A DNA stretch of 64,000 bases from CAWBUW01 sp963792075 (GCA_963792075.1 CAWBUW010000007.1:496001-560000), one strand, 5' to 3'. Positions 1 through 10,700 are shown, numbered from the stretch's first letter. Program-made: numbers and translations. Notes: generated by a model from the letters alone, not told the origin.

Positions 1-907
1 GACCAGTGGCTAGCGCTTCTAATAGAACGACTGGCTGGTTTTCCCATAAACTGCTTATTACGAAGAAATCGGCCTGCTTTAATCGTTCGGCGATGGTGTG
101 CTTCTCTTGCAACCCTTTGAAACATACCTCATCGCGCACTCCCAGATCTTGGCTTTGCTTTTCAAGCAAAGGTCGTTCAGGTCCGTCACCTATAATTTCC
201 AGGTAAAAGGTTACCCCTTCACTTTTCATCTGAGCCAGCACTTCAATGAGTAAATGGGTCGCTTTATTTTTATCGAGGCGGCCTACTGTGATTGCTTTTA
301 ATGAGTGCGGAGTGGCCTGGGTGTGCTGAACATCTGGGTAAAAAATTTCGTTGTTAACGGTGTTAGGTAGCACCTTAAACCGATTGTGAATTCCTTTCGA
401 TTGCATGTGTACCTGTAAATCGTGAGTGACAGGGAGCAGTAAATCCAGACGGTTGAGAAACCAGCTATAAGTTCTAATTTGCCTACGGGTATAAAGGTTC
501 CTTGGCCAGGCACTGCTATGCTCGCTAAGGATGGCGGGTGTTTTTTTTATTTGGCGTAAGATATAAGCTAATCCTGCGGTATTGGCAATATTGGCATGAA
601 TTACACGCGGCGCCCCATACATTTTTGTGGCCATCTCGTACACTTCAAGGGAACCGCGAATTTGTTGAAGCCAGGCTGTTTTGGGTAGGAGCAAATTCCT
701 GTATGACAAATGATAAATTGTCAGGTTCGAAGAATAGTTTTCTACAGTGATTACATAGTCGCGATTCAGATGTTGATCCAGACCGAGGATGTGCAGTAAA
801 GATACCTGATGATGTTGCGCAGCGGCCAGAGCATGTTCCAGTATAAAAATGCCATATATTGGAGCCGCGTAGGTGGGAAACCAGTGAGTAAGGAAAAAAA
901 TGTGCAT
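1..907 (-). CDS. Glycosyltransferase family 4 (partial, C-terminus off the window edge)
   Basis: Reading the minus strand from an ATG at 907 gives an open frame of 302 codons that runs off the left edge. It begins MHIFFLTHWFPTYAAPIYG, the usual start of a GT-B family 4 glycosyltransferase with an N-terminal nucleotide-sugar fold. Later it shows EHSSAW near residue 147, AITVGRLDKNKA near residue 205, and SSLWENQPVVLLEALATG at the edge, which matches the family's acidic EX7E-like sugar-nucleotide motif. The start codon abuts the stop of the flippase gene with no gap, so the two are cotranscribed and probably coupled. The likely role is transfer of a hexose to a lipid-linked polysaccharide on the cytoplasmic face. 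The donor and acceptor cannot be told from the sequence. Confidence 0.88.
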   Translation of the reverse strand, partial: MHIFFLTHWFPTYAAPIYGIFILEHALAAAQHHQVSLLHILGLDQHLNRDYVITVENYSSNLTIYHLSYRNLLLPKTAWLQQIRGSLEVYEMATKMYGAPRVIHANIANTAGLAYILRQIKKTPAILSEHSSAWPRNLYTRRQIRTYSWFLNRLDLLLPVTHDLQVHMQSKGIHNRFKVLPNTVNNEIFYPDVQHTQATPHSLKAITVGRLDKNKATHLLIEVLAQMKSEGVTFYLEIIGDGPERPLLEKQSQDLGVRDEVCFKGLQEKHTIAERLKQADFFVISSLWENQPVVLLEALATG

Positions 908-2254
908 CTATTTCTTTGTGAGTTTCAGAAGCAAGTTACTAGCTGCTGATGACAGGCGTTGCTGAAGAAGTTGTAAGTCGGAAGGTTTGAGAATCAATAA
1001 ATCTCCTATACTCGTTCCGGTTTCTTTGCGAAACCAAATTACTGAAACAATCGCGCTAGTAATGTAGGCTAGCGATGACGCGAGCGCTGCTCCGCTAATA
1101 CCCAAAGCTGGTATAAGGATAATGTCTCCGATTATAGTGATTACCAGGGTTAGACCAGATGTCTTTGTTGAATATTCTGGCTTCCCGCGGCCACTTAAGT
1201 CTGCAGAAATAATCTTGCTGATCGTCATTCCTAAGATGCCCGGTAATAACCACAGGAATGGAGCGGTAGATGGCTGGAATTCTTGGCCATAGGCCATGAC
1301 GATAATTGTCTTGCCGAGAAATCTGAACAAAATCGCTCCAATAAATATGAGAGAAAACACCTGGCGACATGTACGAGCAGTAAGTTGGCTAGCCACCTTG
1401 TTTTCAAGGGTGGGGATTTTTGGAAATAATGCCCCACTGACAGCGTTTGGAATATACCAAAGCAATTCTGCCATGCTAACCCCAGTAGAATACAAACCTA
1501 CTTGCTCCGATCCAAGATAATAGTTGACAATGTACGAATCCAGGCGATAGTTAAAAAAACTCAGCATGTTCGAAAGATAGCTTTTTGACCCGTAACCTGC
1601 TGTGGCTGTAAAAATCTCCTTGGGTTTTGTAAAACTGATAGAGAGCATGTCTCGCCCTATCCATAGGGCTGCACCTAAAGCAGCCAGGTTGGCAAAGAGC
1701 CAGGCCCCGATGGTTCCACTAAACCCCCACTCCATTCTCCAGGAAAATATTTGAGCAGTTAAATTGACTACCGAGCGAAATAAATCTACTATATTTACAG
1801 CCAGTAGTTGCTGTCTACCTAAGAGAATACTGGTTGTCTGTATGGTTATTAAATAGATAGGAGCGAAAATCAGAATAAGACCGATATAAATAACGCTGAC
1901 ACCTTTTAGTAAGTTGTATTGTAACAAGAACCAATATACCCCCAGAAAAAGAAAGCCTCCACTAATACTGCCTAAAACGCTTATCCAGAGGCCATAACCA
2001 AATAAATTCTTCGAGCTGAACTTCTTCGATGCCGATAGATAAGTCAGGGCACTGGAAAGACCGGGATTCAAAAATAATGCCAGCAAACTTCCTGTGGTCA
2101 AAACGAGCGTATATGTACCCTTACCAGATACCCCCAGGGAACGAGCGACGATCACGCTGATAATAAAGCGCAAACCATAGTTTATGAACGAAAACAACAA
2201 ATTTATGGATGAGCCTGCCAACAGGCCCGTCTGTTTCTTTGAGAAATTGATCAT
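908..2254 (-). CDS. Wzx-like polysaccharide flippase (MATE/MVF superfamily)
   Basis: This 448-residue protein is almost entirely hydrophobic, with about 12 to 14 predicted membrane segments. Its start, with the stretch LLFSFINYGLRFIISVIVARSLG, matches polysaccharide biosynthesis/flippase proteins of the MOP exporter superfamily. Such proteins flip undecaprenyl-linked repeat units to the outer face of the membrane. The gene is followed directly by a GT4 glycosyltransferase on the same strand, and an O-antigen-ligase-like gene and a WecA-like gene lie divergently, so an envelope polysaccharide locus is likely. The substrate is unknown. Base composition is clearly AT-richer than the rightward polysaccharide genes. 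Confidence 0.85.
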   Translation of the reverse strand: MINFSKKQTGLLAGSSINLLFSFINYGLRFIISVIVARSLGVSGKGTYTLVLTTGSLLALFLNPGLSSALTYLSASKKFSSKNLFGYGLWISVLGSISGGFLFLGVYWFLLQYNLLKGVSVIYIGLILIFAPIYLITIQTTSILLGRQQLLAVNIVDLFRSVVNLTAQIFSWRMEWGFSGTIGAWLFANLAALGAALWIGRDMLSISFTKPKEIFTATAGYGSKSYLSNMLSFFNYRLDSYIVNYYLGSEQVGLYSTGVSMAELLWYIPNAVSGALFPKIPTLENKVASQLTARTCRQVFSLIFIGAILFRFLGKTIIVMAYGQEFQPSTAPFLWLLPGILGMTISKIISADLSGRGKPEYSTKTSGLTLVITIIGDIILIPALGISGAALASSLAYITSAIVSVIWFRKETGTSIGDLLILKPSDLQLLQQRLSSAASNLLLKLTKK

Positions 2255-2366
2255 TGTAAGTCAATTATCAAATGAACAATTCTCTCCGTTCGAGATGCCA
2301 GGAAATGCGGAGGACGATGATGAAATAGATTTTCTTGAGGGTGCTGCCCAAGGCGTTTAGTATTAT

Positions 2367-2457
2367 GGGAGCACTCAAAAGTTGTTGTAAAAGGGGGTTG
2401 TGTGCGGGCGGCGTACGCCGCCCGCACACAACCCCCCTAACAACCTTTTAGTGCCCC
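2367..2457. mobile_element. MITE-like palindromic element, copy 1
   Basis: This 91-bp element starts GGGAGCACTC and ends TTTTAGTGCCCC, so it has imperfect terminal inverted repeats. The inner part, 2393-2436, is a perfect 44-bp palindrome centred on GTAC. It is flanked on both sides by the 8-bp direct repeat AGTATTAT (2359-2366 and 2458-2465). A nearly identical copy lies at 51825 and a diverged one at 63433, each with its own 8-bp flanking repeat. That pattern is a target site duplication and argues for transposition. No transposase is encoded. Confidence 0.85.
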
Positions 2458-2473
2458 AGTATTATAACTGGTC

Positions 2474-2502
2474 TTGCGAACTCAGCGTAATTGTGTTATG
2501 TT
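2474..2502 (+). promoter_or_regulatory. Candidate sigma-70 promoter for the O-antigen ligase-like gene
   Basis: TTGCGA at 2474-2479 is followed after 17 bases by TATGTT at 2497-2502, about 30 bases before the first likely start codon. It lies just downstream of the MITE copy. Assigned by eye only. Confidence 0.4.
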
Positions 2503-2531
2503 TACCAAATTCGAATCCCCAAAAATCCAAA

Positions 2532-5500
2532 ATGGTGGAATCACACATGCCGACAAAGCTAAGCCGTTTTTGTGAAGGGATCATGGAAGCCGCCTGGATT
2601 GCAGCCATTGTCCTGGTCCCTGTTTTTTTCAACGTTTATTCCAGCCGAATTTTTGAACCCGATAAAATCACCATGCTGCGTTCCCTGGCGCTTCTGATCC
2701 TGGGCGCTTGGGTCGCCAAGCTGGTGGAAGAGGGCCGCCCACGCTGGCAGATACTGGAGTCGGGCGAGTCCTGGTTCAAGGGGCTGCTGCGCATTCCGCT
2801 GCTGCCGCAATCTGCGCTGCTGGCGCTGGTTTATATCATCTCCAGCATATTCTCGGTTACACCCAGCACCAGCCTGTGGGGCTCTTACCAACGTTTGCAA
2901 GGTACTTATACCACCATTTCGTACATGGTTATCTTTGCTGCTATGGTGGGAACGCTGCGACGCCGGGAACAAGTGGACCGCCTGTTTACCATGCTGATAC
3001 TATCCAGTTTGCCCATCGCCTTCTATGGCTTCTTGCAGCGCTATTCACTGGACCCCATCCCCTGGGGTGGCAATACGTCCACACGCATCGCGGCCAATAT
3101 GGGCAACTCGATCTTCGTAGCGGCATACATGATCATGGTATGGCCATTAACCATTGGCCGGGTGATCGAGGCTTTTCGAGCCATTCTAAAATACGAAGAT
3201 CGTTTATTCGTCTTTATCATTCGGGCTACGATTTACCTAACCATCGCGATCTTGCAGTTGATCGCAATTTATTTCAGCTTCAGCCGCGGCCCTGTGTTGG
3301 GCTTGGGGGCCAGCGCCCTATTTTTATTCATGCTCCTTTTGATGATAATGGTTTCAAATCATCGTATCCGGCACATGATTGTTATCAGTGTCCTTACTTT
3401 GGGGTTACTCGGGGCTGCGGGACTTCTATTGTTGAATGTAAAGAACGGCCCGCTTGAAAGTTTACGCCAATCACCCATGTTTGGACGGTTTAGCATTATT
3501 TTAAATCCAGAGTCGAACAGCGCTCTGGTGCGTAAATATATCTGGGAAGGCGCGGCGAACCTGGTCGCGCCGCATGCACCGCTCCAATTCCCTGACGGCA
3601 GCACTGATGCGTTTAATTTCCTGCGCCCGCTGATTGGATATGGGCCTGAAAGCATGTACGTGGCTTATAACCAGTTCTATGTTCCGGATTTGGGTCATGT
3701 GGAGAAACGCAATGCTTCCCCTGACCGGGCGCACAACGAGACCTGGGACTCTCTGGTGATCACCGGCGCATTCGGTTTTTTGATGTACCTGATCGTCTTT
3801 ATGTCGGTATTTTATTATGGCCTGAAATGGCTGGGGCTGGTTGAAAGCAAAGCGCAAAAGCTGTTATTCTGGTGCACCACACTGGGCGGCGGCGTAGTTG
3901 GCGCAGGGCTGCTGATTGCCTGGGGGGGCATCGAGTGGTTTGGCGTTGGGCTGCCCTTCGGGATCGCCATCGGATTGGTTTTTGTGTACTTGCCATTGTT
4001 GGCTTTTACCCATTATCGTATGCCTGAATCGCCTGCGGCGGTTGCACGTGCGCTGACGATGATCATGCTGCTTTCAGCCATCCTGGCGCATTTCTTGGAG
4101 ATCAACTTTGGGATTGCGATTGCGGTGACGCGCACGTATTTCTGGGTGTTTTCGGCGTTATTGCTTTTGGTCGGGATGATTTTGCCCCGCCACGGCATTT
4201 ATCTGGACAACCCGGTTAGCACATCACCTGAACCGCAAGACCCATCCAACCCGCCCGATGCAGCCGGAGCGCTACCACTACCAGCTAAATCCAGCCGGAG
4301 GCGAAGAGCAGAAAAGGCAACTGGGCGGTCAACTGCCACACGCTCCTATGCAGGAAGCTGGGCACCCTGGTTGTCTGAGGCGCTGGCCGGCGGGCTGCTG
4401 GTGGCGGTATTGATGGCCGCCCTTGGCTACAATTATGTTTCCAATGCCAACCGTAATACCTCGGTGCTGCGCATCCTGGGGGACTCGCTGGCGGCGCTGC
4501 CTAACCAGAATAATGCCACCAGCTATGGCATCTTCGCGTTGGCTGCGGTGACCCTCCTGGTAGGCTCGCTGCTGTTTGCCTCGGAAAATACTTCTGTCAA
4601 AGACCTGCGTGGTTGGGGAAAAGCGGTGGGTGTGACATTGAGTGTGGGAGTTACTGGCATGATCATCTACTGGTTCTGGCAGGCAGCCACGCTGGCTGGG
4701 CTGGCGAGCTACACGCCGGCAAATACCGACCAGTTGATCATCCAGGTGAATCGTATTGGTGGCTTGCTGACCAATTTTTACGTGTGGATCTTCTTGCTGC
4801 TGTTGGGGTTGGGATATTTGCTCGGCCGTGAGCTGCCTGCTAAAACGAAGCAGGGCGGGGTTGGTTGGGTAATCTCTGCGGCTATGCTGTTGGTGGTGGT
4901 TGTGCTGGTGGTACGCACAAATCTGCGCATCGTCCATGCTGATATTACTTTCAAAATGGCAGAGCCATTCGCCAAGGGTGATACGTGGGGACTGGCTTCG
5001 CTGCTGTACCAACATGCGATTTCCCAGGCACCCGATGAAGATTATTACTATCTTTTTTTGGGTAAATCCTACCTGGAGCAGGCGAAAACACTCCAGGATA
5101 TCAATGAAAAGTCAGCCTTGGTCCAGCGTGCCGAAGTGGACTTGAAATCGGCGCAGAAGATCAACCCCCTGAATACGGATCATACCGCCAACCTGGCGCG
5201 TCTATATTCTTGGTGGGCTGGACAAACCACAGATGCGGTCGAACGGAAGACGCGGGGAGAAAAATCTTCTGAATACTATGCCCGTGCGCTGGTGCTCAGC
5301 CCGAACCATTCCACGCTGTGGGGAGAGTGGGCGATCCTGTTTATGGATTTGCTGGATCAGCCCGAGGCAGCTTTGGAACGGCTGCAGCATGCAGTCCAGT
5401 TGGATCCGGAATACAACTTCACCCAGGGCTTGTTGGGAGATTACTACATCACCTTAGCGAGCCGGGCACAGGAAAAATCTGATAAAACGGTCGCTTTCCA

Positions 5501-5855
5501 GCAGGCGATCGATTATTATGACGCAGCCGTTCGTTATTCGGTTGGGCGAGATAGCGGCAGCAAAGCCCAATATTTGCTCTCCAAAGGTAATGTCTATATC
5601 CAATGGGCTTCCCTGGATTCTCCTCCAGATGCGGCTCGCCTGGATTTGGCGATCCAGGCTTATCTGGATGGACTGAAAGCTGGACCGAACGCGAGTGATA
5701 TCTGGCGTGTTGATGAACAAATTTCCCGCCTGTACGTGCAGAAATTTGATAAGGAAAATGCGCTGTCTTATGCCAATCAGGCTTTGGAAAAAGCGCCAGA
5801 AACCCAGCGCGACCGGTTGAGCCAGTTTATCCAGCAGATCCAGCAGCTCCCCTGA
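2532..5855 (+). CDS. O-antigen ligase/polymerase-like membrane protein with C-terminal TPR domain
   Basis: The protein has about 1,100 residues. An N-terminal half with a dozen or more hydrophobic segments resembles the Wzy/WaaL O-antigen ligase family, including a long extracytoplasmic region with PLIGYGPESMY and HNETWD typical of the family. A cytoplasmic-type linker rich in Pro, Arg and Lys follows, then more membrane segments, then about 250 residues of tetratricopeptide-like repeats (YFYLGKSYLEQA-type helices). Such fusions polymerise or ligate envelope glycans. The open frame extends back to 2400, but that extension would be encoded inside the MITE hairpin. ATG 2532, or ATG 2547 (MPTKLSRF), is therefore a better start. 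The next gene begins 11 bases after the stop. Confidence 0.8.
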   Translation: MVESHMPTKLSRFCEGIMEAAWIAAIVLVPVFFNVYSSRIFEPDKITMLRSLALLILGAWVAKLVEEGRPRWQILESGESWFKGLLRIPLLPQSALLALVYIISSIFSVTPSTSLWGSYQRLQGTYTTISYMVIFAAMVGTLRRREQVDRLFTMLILSSLPIAFYGFLQRYSLDPIPWGGNTSTRIAANMGNSIFVAAYMIMVWPLTIGRVIEAFRAILKYEDRLFVFIIRATIYLTIAILQLIAIYFSFSRGPVLGLGASALFLFMLLLMIMVSNHRIRHMIVISVLTLGLLGAAGLLLLNVKNGPLESLRQSPMFGRFSIILNPESNSALVRKYIWEGAANLVAPHAPLQFPDGSTDAFNFLRPLIGYGPESMYVAYNQFYVPDLGHVEKRNASPDRAHNETWDSLVITGAFGFLMYLIVFMSVFYYGLKWLGLVESKAQKLLFWCTTLGGGVVGAGLLIAWGGIEWFGVGLPFGIAIGLVFVYLPLLAFTHYRMPESPAAVARALTMIMLLSAILAHFLEINFGIAIAVTRTYFWVFSALLLLVGMILPRHGIYLDNPVSTSPEPQDPSNPPDAAGALPLPAKSSRRRRAEKATGRSTATRSYAGSWAPWLSEALAGGLLVAVLMAALGYNYVSNANRNTSVLRILGDSLAALPNQNNATSYGIFALAAVTLLVGSLLFASENTSVKDLRGWGKAVGVTLSVGVTGMIIYWFWQAATLAGLASYTPANTDQLIIQVNRIGGLLTNFYVWIFLLLLGLGYLLGRELPAKTKQGGVGWVISAAMLLVVVVLVVRTNLRIVHADITFKMAEPFAKGDTWGLASLLYQHAISQAPDEDYYYLFLGKSYLEQAKTLQDINEKSALVQRAEVDLKSAQKINPLNTDHTANLARLYSWWAGQTTDAVERKTRGEKSSEYYARALVLSPNHSTLWGEWAILFMDLLDQPEAALERLQHAVQLDPEYNFTQGLLGDYYITLASRAQEKSDKTVAFQQAIDYYDAAVRYSVGRDSGSKAQYLLSKGNVYIQWASLDSPPDAARLDLAIQAYLDGLKAGPNASDIWRVDEQISRLYVQKFDKENALSYANQALEKAPETQRDRLSQFIQQIQQLP

Positions 5856-5866
5856 GGCTTGGTCCG

Positions 5867-7663
5867 ATGAGCGCTGCGCTGGTTCTGGGAACTGCATTCG
5901 GCTTGAGCTTGCTGTTGGTTCCCCTGGTGCGCTGGTTGAGTTTCTGCACCGGGCGGTTGGCGCAGCCACGCCAGGACCGCTGGCATCGCCAGCCGACCCC
6001 TACACTGGGTGGGGTAGGGATGTTCCTCGCCTTCAGCCTGGCGCTGACGGGGGCGGCTGTATTGGGTTACCCACTGCCACACTGGAGCTTGTTGGTTGGG
6101 GCGGCATTGGCCTTTGGCCTGGGCCTGCTGGATGATTTCAAGCGGCTGTCGCCATCCGCTAAATTGTTAGGCCAACTGCTGGCAGCGACGCTGGTAGTTT
6201 TCTTTGGCGGCTATACCATCCGCTTCTTCCCCTGGCCGTTTGCGAACCTGCTGCTTACCCTGTTTTGGCTGGTGGGAATTACCAACGCGATGAACCTGTT
6301 GGATAACATGGATGGTCTGGCGAGCGGCGTCTCGTTGATCGCCGCCTGCTTCCTGGCTTACTTTTTCTGGAAAATCGGTGACCTGGCGCTGCTGACCGCG
6401 GTCCTGGCGCTGGGCGGAGCCATCTTGGGGTTCCTGGTGTTCAATTTTCCACCGGCCAGGATCTTCATGGGCGACAGTGGCAGCCTTTTCCTTGGTTTTA
6501 CGCTGGCCGGGTTGGCCATAGCCCGCCAGGCACAGGCCTCGAATGTGTTTGCGGTGTTAGGCATTCCGGTGCTGATATTCCTGCTGCCTATCTTAGATAC
6601 TTCGTTGGTGATGATCACGCGCCTGCTGCGCGGGCAGTCTCCGGCGCAGGGCGGCACGGACCATACTTCACACCGGTTGGTCGCTCTCGGGCTGGGCGAG
6701 CGCCAGGCAGTGCTGGCGCTGTATGGAGTGGCCATTGTTGCTGGCTTGAGCGCCGCAGCGCTGGAAGCACTGGACTATGACCTGAGCCTGGGTTTGATCC
6801 CGCTGGTGCTGTTGGTGCTGCTGCTTTTTACTGCTTACTTAGGACAGCTCAAGGTGGTCAGCAAGAATGGGGAACCGGGCCCACGGGAAGGGCTGACGCG
6901 ACTGCTGGTCGACCTGACCTACCGGCGCGGCTTATTCGAGCTGCTGCTCGATCTGCTCCTGGTAGGCTTGAGCTATTACCTGGCTTACTGGACACGCTTC
7001 GGGTTGGATATGACCGCTACCTCTGTGGCGCTGTATATGGCCTCCTGGCCGGTCGCCTTGGGTGCGGCGTATCTGTGTTTTGCACTCCTGGGCGTGTATC
7101 GCAGCGTGTGGCGTTACACCGGGCTGCTGGACCTGGCACGCTACGCTTTGGCCGCGGCTGCGGCGGGTGGGCTAAGCTGGATCTTCCTGCGCATCATTCC
7201 ATTAGGAGGCCGGGTTTACCCGGATGCAGTGTTTGGTCTGTTTGCGTTGTACCTGTTCCTCGGATTATCTGGCTCGCGGGCATCTTTCGCGCTGCTCGAC
7301 CGGTTAGCCCAAACGCGGCAGGTACGCTCGAACGGGCAGCCTGTGCTGCTCTACGGAGTGCAAGGGGCTGCCGCAGCGTTGGCGTTGGCCTGGCTGCAAA
7401 CCCAACCAGAATTGGGTTACCGCCCGGTGGGATTTCTCGATGATGACCCCCGGCTTTGGGGACGGGCGGTGGATGGCTTGCCCGTGCTCGGCGGCGCGGC
7501 CCAATTGGAGCACAGCCTGGCTACTCAGGACGTCAAGGGTGTGGTGGTGACAGGGCAGACGCTGCTGGAGACTGAGGCCGGGAAGATATTGGCAGCGGTG
7601 TGCACCGAGCGGGGGGTGTGGGTGAAAAGAATACAGGTGAAATTGATAGATCCATTGGTATGA
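5867..7663 (+). CDS. WecA/MraY-type glycosyl-1-phosphate transferase fused to CapD/FlaA1-like N-terminal domain
   Basis: Residues 1 to about 320 form a multi-pass polyprenyl-phosphate N-acetylhexosamine-1-phosphate transferase. The diagnostic motifs are GLLDDFKRL, NAMNLLDNMDGLASG, FMGDSGSLFLGF and the late HTSHRL. Residues about 350 to 598 match the front of CapD/FlaA1-type nucleotide-sugar dehydratases: four membrane segments (LLDLLLVGLSYYLAYWTRFG) and a Rossmann-like CoA-binding fold (LLYGVQGAAAALA, GFLDDD). The frame stops before any SDR catalytic domain, so the second half lacks the YxxxK dehydratase site. The first half should start lipid-linked glycan assembly, and the second half may regulate or bind nucleotide. 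It follows the ligase-like gene by 11 bases. A hairpin at 7706 ends the unit. Confidence 0.83.
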   Translation: MSAALVLGTAFGLSLLLVPLVRWLSFCTGRLAQPRQDRWHRQPTPTLGGVGMFLAFSLALTGAAVLGYPLPHWSLLVGAALAFGLGLLDDFKRLSPSAKLLGQLLAATLVVFFGGYTIRFFPWPFANLLLTLFWLVGITNAMNLLDNMDGLASGVSLIAACFLAYFFWKIGDLALLTAVLALGGAILGFLVFNFPPARIFMGDSGSLFLGFTLAGLAIARQAQASNVFAVLGIPVLIFLLPILDTSLVMITRLLRGQSPAQGGTDHTSHRLVALGLGERQAVLALYGVAIVAGLSAAALEALDYDLSLGLIPLVLLVLLLFTAYLGQLKVVSKNGEPGPREGLTRLLVDLTYRRGLFELLLDLLLVGLSYYLAYWTRFGLDMTATSVALYMASWPVALGAAYLCFALLGVYRSVWRYTGLLDLARYALAAAAAGGLSWIFLRIIPLGGRVYPDAVFGLFALYLFLGLSGSRASFALLDRLAQTRQVRSNGQPVLLYGVQGAAAALALAWLQTQPELGYRPVGFLDDDPRLWGRAVDGLPVLGGAAQLEHSLATQDVKGVVVTGQTLLETEAGKILAAVCTERGVWVKRIQVKLIDPLV

Positions 7664-7705
7664 TCCGTATGGGTTTGCCTATGCAAACAATACTATGAAA
7701 TAAAG

Positions 7706-7739
7706 AATTGTGCCCCTGCTGCAGTGCAGGGGCACAATT
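7706..7739. terminator. Bidirectional hairpin terminator between convergent genes
   Basis: The arms 7706-7719 and 7726-7739 are perfect 14-bp inverted repeats (AATTGTGCCCCTGC) with a 6-base loop. It lies between the WecA-like gene on the plus strand and the subtilase on the minus strand, so it can serve both. Confidence 0.75.
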
Positions 7740-7771
7740 GACATATGAACGAGTTTCGTTATGGTTGGTGT

Positions 7772-10700
7772 TTATCGGGAAATCAACGGTATAAAGATCG
7801 TCTGGTATGTGCGGCGAATATCCACCACCGTGGTGCCAAGGTCACCTGGAGTCGCGGCTGTGGTGCCCAAAGAGAAGGCGCCGTAATACCGCAGCGCGGT
7901 AACCGTTCCATCCAATGTATAATCAATGGTAACGTCATAGGGTATGCCCATGGTCGCGCTGATTGGTGCGGTGATTACCATGTTGCCCTCGTCCGTTGTC
8001 GGCACAACACCCGTGGTGAGAACCACAAAGTCCGTTGCTCCTGTTGCGGATGCTTGCCAGTTTTGTATCAGAACCCAGTAGGTTCCTGCGACTGGATTAT
8101 TGATGTTGCAGTACTCCAGCACAGCTCCGGTTGCGCTCATGCACTCTACCTCACCAGATTTAGCAATTCCATCGCCATCATCGAGGCCGACGTACATATC
8201 AATGTCGGAAGATGAGGAATCAACGATTTCAGCAACCAGGCGTTTGGTGCCTGCCGGAATGGTGAACGTGAAGGTTTGTGTGCCAGCGATTGTGTCGAAC
8301 GGGTCGTCATTAGTTGGATCTTCCACCAGAGAGAAGTCCGAGCGTAGTCCTTCAACCAAACCATTGACTGTGGCCGTCAGGGCCGGAGCTGAGATGGATT
8401 GGACGGTTAGATCAATCGTACCGGCGGTCGGAGTATCTGCATTTTCAACGACCTTGCTGGGCAAGTTGGATGCGGCAGCTTTTGTGTAGACTGGGATGTG
8501 CATATCGGCCACACCGGTGGTGGTTGTTCCAAACCAGACCATTCCAGTACCAATGGAGCCTACCGGCAGGGCGCTGACATCCATAGTGAAGGAGAGTGTC
8601 TTGCTCTTGCCCGGTCCCAGGTCAAAGACTGCCGGTGAGACGGCGACATCAAAGCCGGTGCCTGAGAAGAGCTCAAACGAAGTCGTGTAGGTGGCAGTGA
8701 CAGCCAGTTGGCTGACCACCGTGCGCGTCCAGGTGCAGTTCACCACGCACTTGGTATCCATGATGGAGGGGAGGTTGAATGTGCGGATGTCGCCCATACC
8801 GTAATAGACATAATTGTACATCGCTCCTGTGCTTTGGTGCAGAGTGAAGCCGGTATTGGCAGCCTGGCTCAGGTCAACCCGTCCTGCGCCGCTGGCATCC
8901 ATTGACTTCGGCGACAGATAAGGCTGGGAGGTGAGCATCAGCGCCGAGCGGATTTGAGAGTGAGTCCAGGTCGGGTGAAGCGCACGCAAGAGCAGGCCCG
9001 CACCCGCAGTATGTGGGGCAGCCATGGAGGTACCGCTCATTAAGGTGTATTCTGGAGGATCGGCCGGGTTGACTGTGTTCACTGCGGCCCAGATATCCAC
9101 ACCTGGCGTGGTGATGTCTGGCTTAAGCAAATCGAAGCTCGTGTTCGGGCCGCGCGAGCTGAAGGAGGCAATGATATCCGCTGCAGCCGGATCAATGGAA
9201 CGGACGACCCCTGCGATAGTCCCGGTATGACCGGTTCCGGTAGCTAACCAGGTGCGGAGTGCATCACCTTTGAGGTTGTAAATCAGGACCCCTGGGATTT
9301 CATAGTTATCAGTGACTATGGAGTTGGCCGCGCTGACATTAGCCAGAACAAAACCACCTGCGCCCACACGGGCAACTTCGGCGGCTTTGTCCACACGAGC
9401 ATAGACGCCACGGTCGCAAACTACAATTTCACCCGCGAAAGTCCCTGGTTGGAAATAGTTGGGCGCGCATCGTTTTGCCTCTGTCAGGCTCACCGTGTCG
9501 GCTGTGTGTGTGTAATAATCCCCGGCGTAAACGATTGTATCAGGGCCATAACCGCTGGTCCAACCATTGCCGATCATATCTGCCGGAGCAGTCGTATCGC
9601 CGCCGCTCATGTTAACCAGCGAATTGTTAAACACGCGGTCATGTGTTGAGGCTGCTACGGTTGACACCCAAGGGGAGCGGTGGGCCACTGTGGATGGCGT
9701 GGGGCCGCTGTTTCCTGCAGATGTTGAGATAAACGTTCCGTTGTAATAAGCTGACAACCCGAACAATTGTTCAACCAGGTCAATTGCGGGATTATTCCCG
9801 CCAGAGATCGAGTAGGAGAGCACATCTACGCCATCGGCAATCGATTGGTCTACGGAATTTGCCAGTGCGCCGCCCGAGCAGCTACTGCCGCCGGTATGAT
9901 TATTGGCATAGCATGCGTCGTACATGATGATATTTGCGTGCGGCGCAACGCCAGAAATGACTGAGGTCAAAGCTGGGCTTCCCATAGTGGCAGTCACAAT
10001 GTTGCCTGCCGCGGTGCTAGAGGTGTGTGAACCATGACCATGTTCATCTTCGGGCGTGGGGTATTCGACCAATCCTGGACCGGGAGTAAAGTAGGAATAG
10101 CTAAACTCGTAGGCGGCGATCAGTTTGTCATTGCAGACAAAAAAGGGATAATAAGTCGGGTCGTCAGGATCGCAGACGCCCCCGTACACACCCGCCCCCC
10201 AGGGATTGGTGTGATTGTAGCCATCTCCACCGATATCCGCAAAGGAGGGATGGTCGGAATTGATCCCCGAGTTGATGAGACCAACGACCAGCCCTTCACC
10301 CATCGTTCCAACTCCACCAGGTACATCTGTGCCATCCCAGATGCCAGGAGCACCGATCCACCTTGGACCTGCGTCGGTGTCTACCTGCTCGATAGTTTCC
10401 TTATATACCGCTTTGATCTGTGCCATACGCTCGATTTGTTTTGCTTCTGCATCACTCATCGGCACGACTACAGCAGAAACGCCATAATGCAGGCGGCCCA
10501 AGACTTTCAACTCGCGGCCCAGTGATTTTTCCATGCTGGCGAGGTAAGTATTTTGGTTGCTTTCGAGGAAAGCCTTGTATGCTAGCGCCGCAGTCGATTT
10601 GCTATCAAGCTTCATTCCTTCAGCTGGGGAAGTAGCGGAAAGGCCTTTCATAGCTCCGCGATATTCAACCATGCCAAGGTCAGTAAATACAATAATATAG

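Noticed and set aside
2400..2531. N-terminal extension of the O-antigen ligase-like frame from GTG 2400
   Set aside because: It would be coded inside the MITE palindrome, has no ribosome site, and its residues look nothing like the family. The start was moved to 2532.
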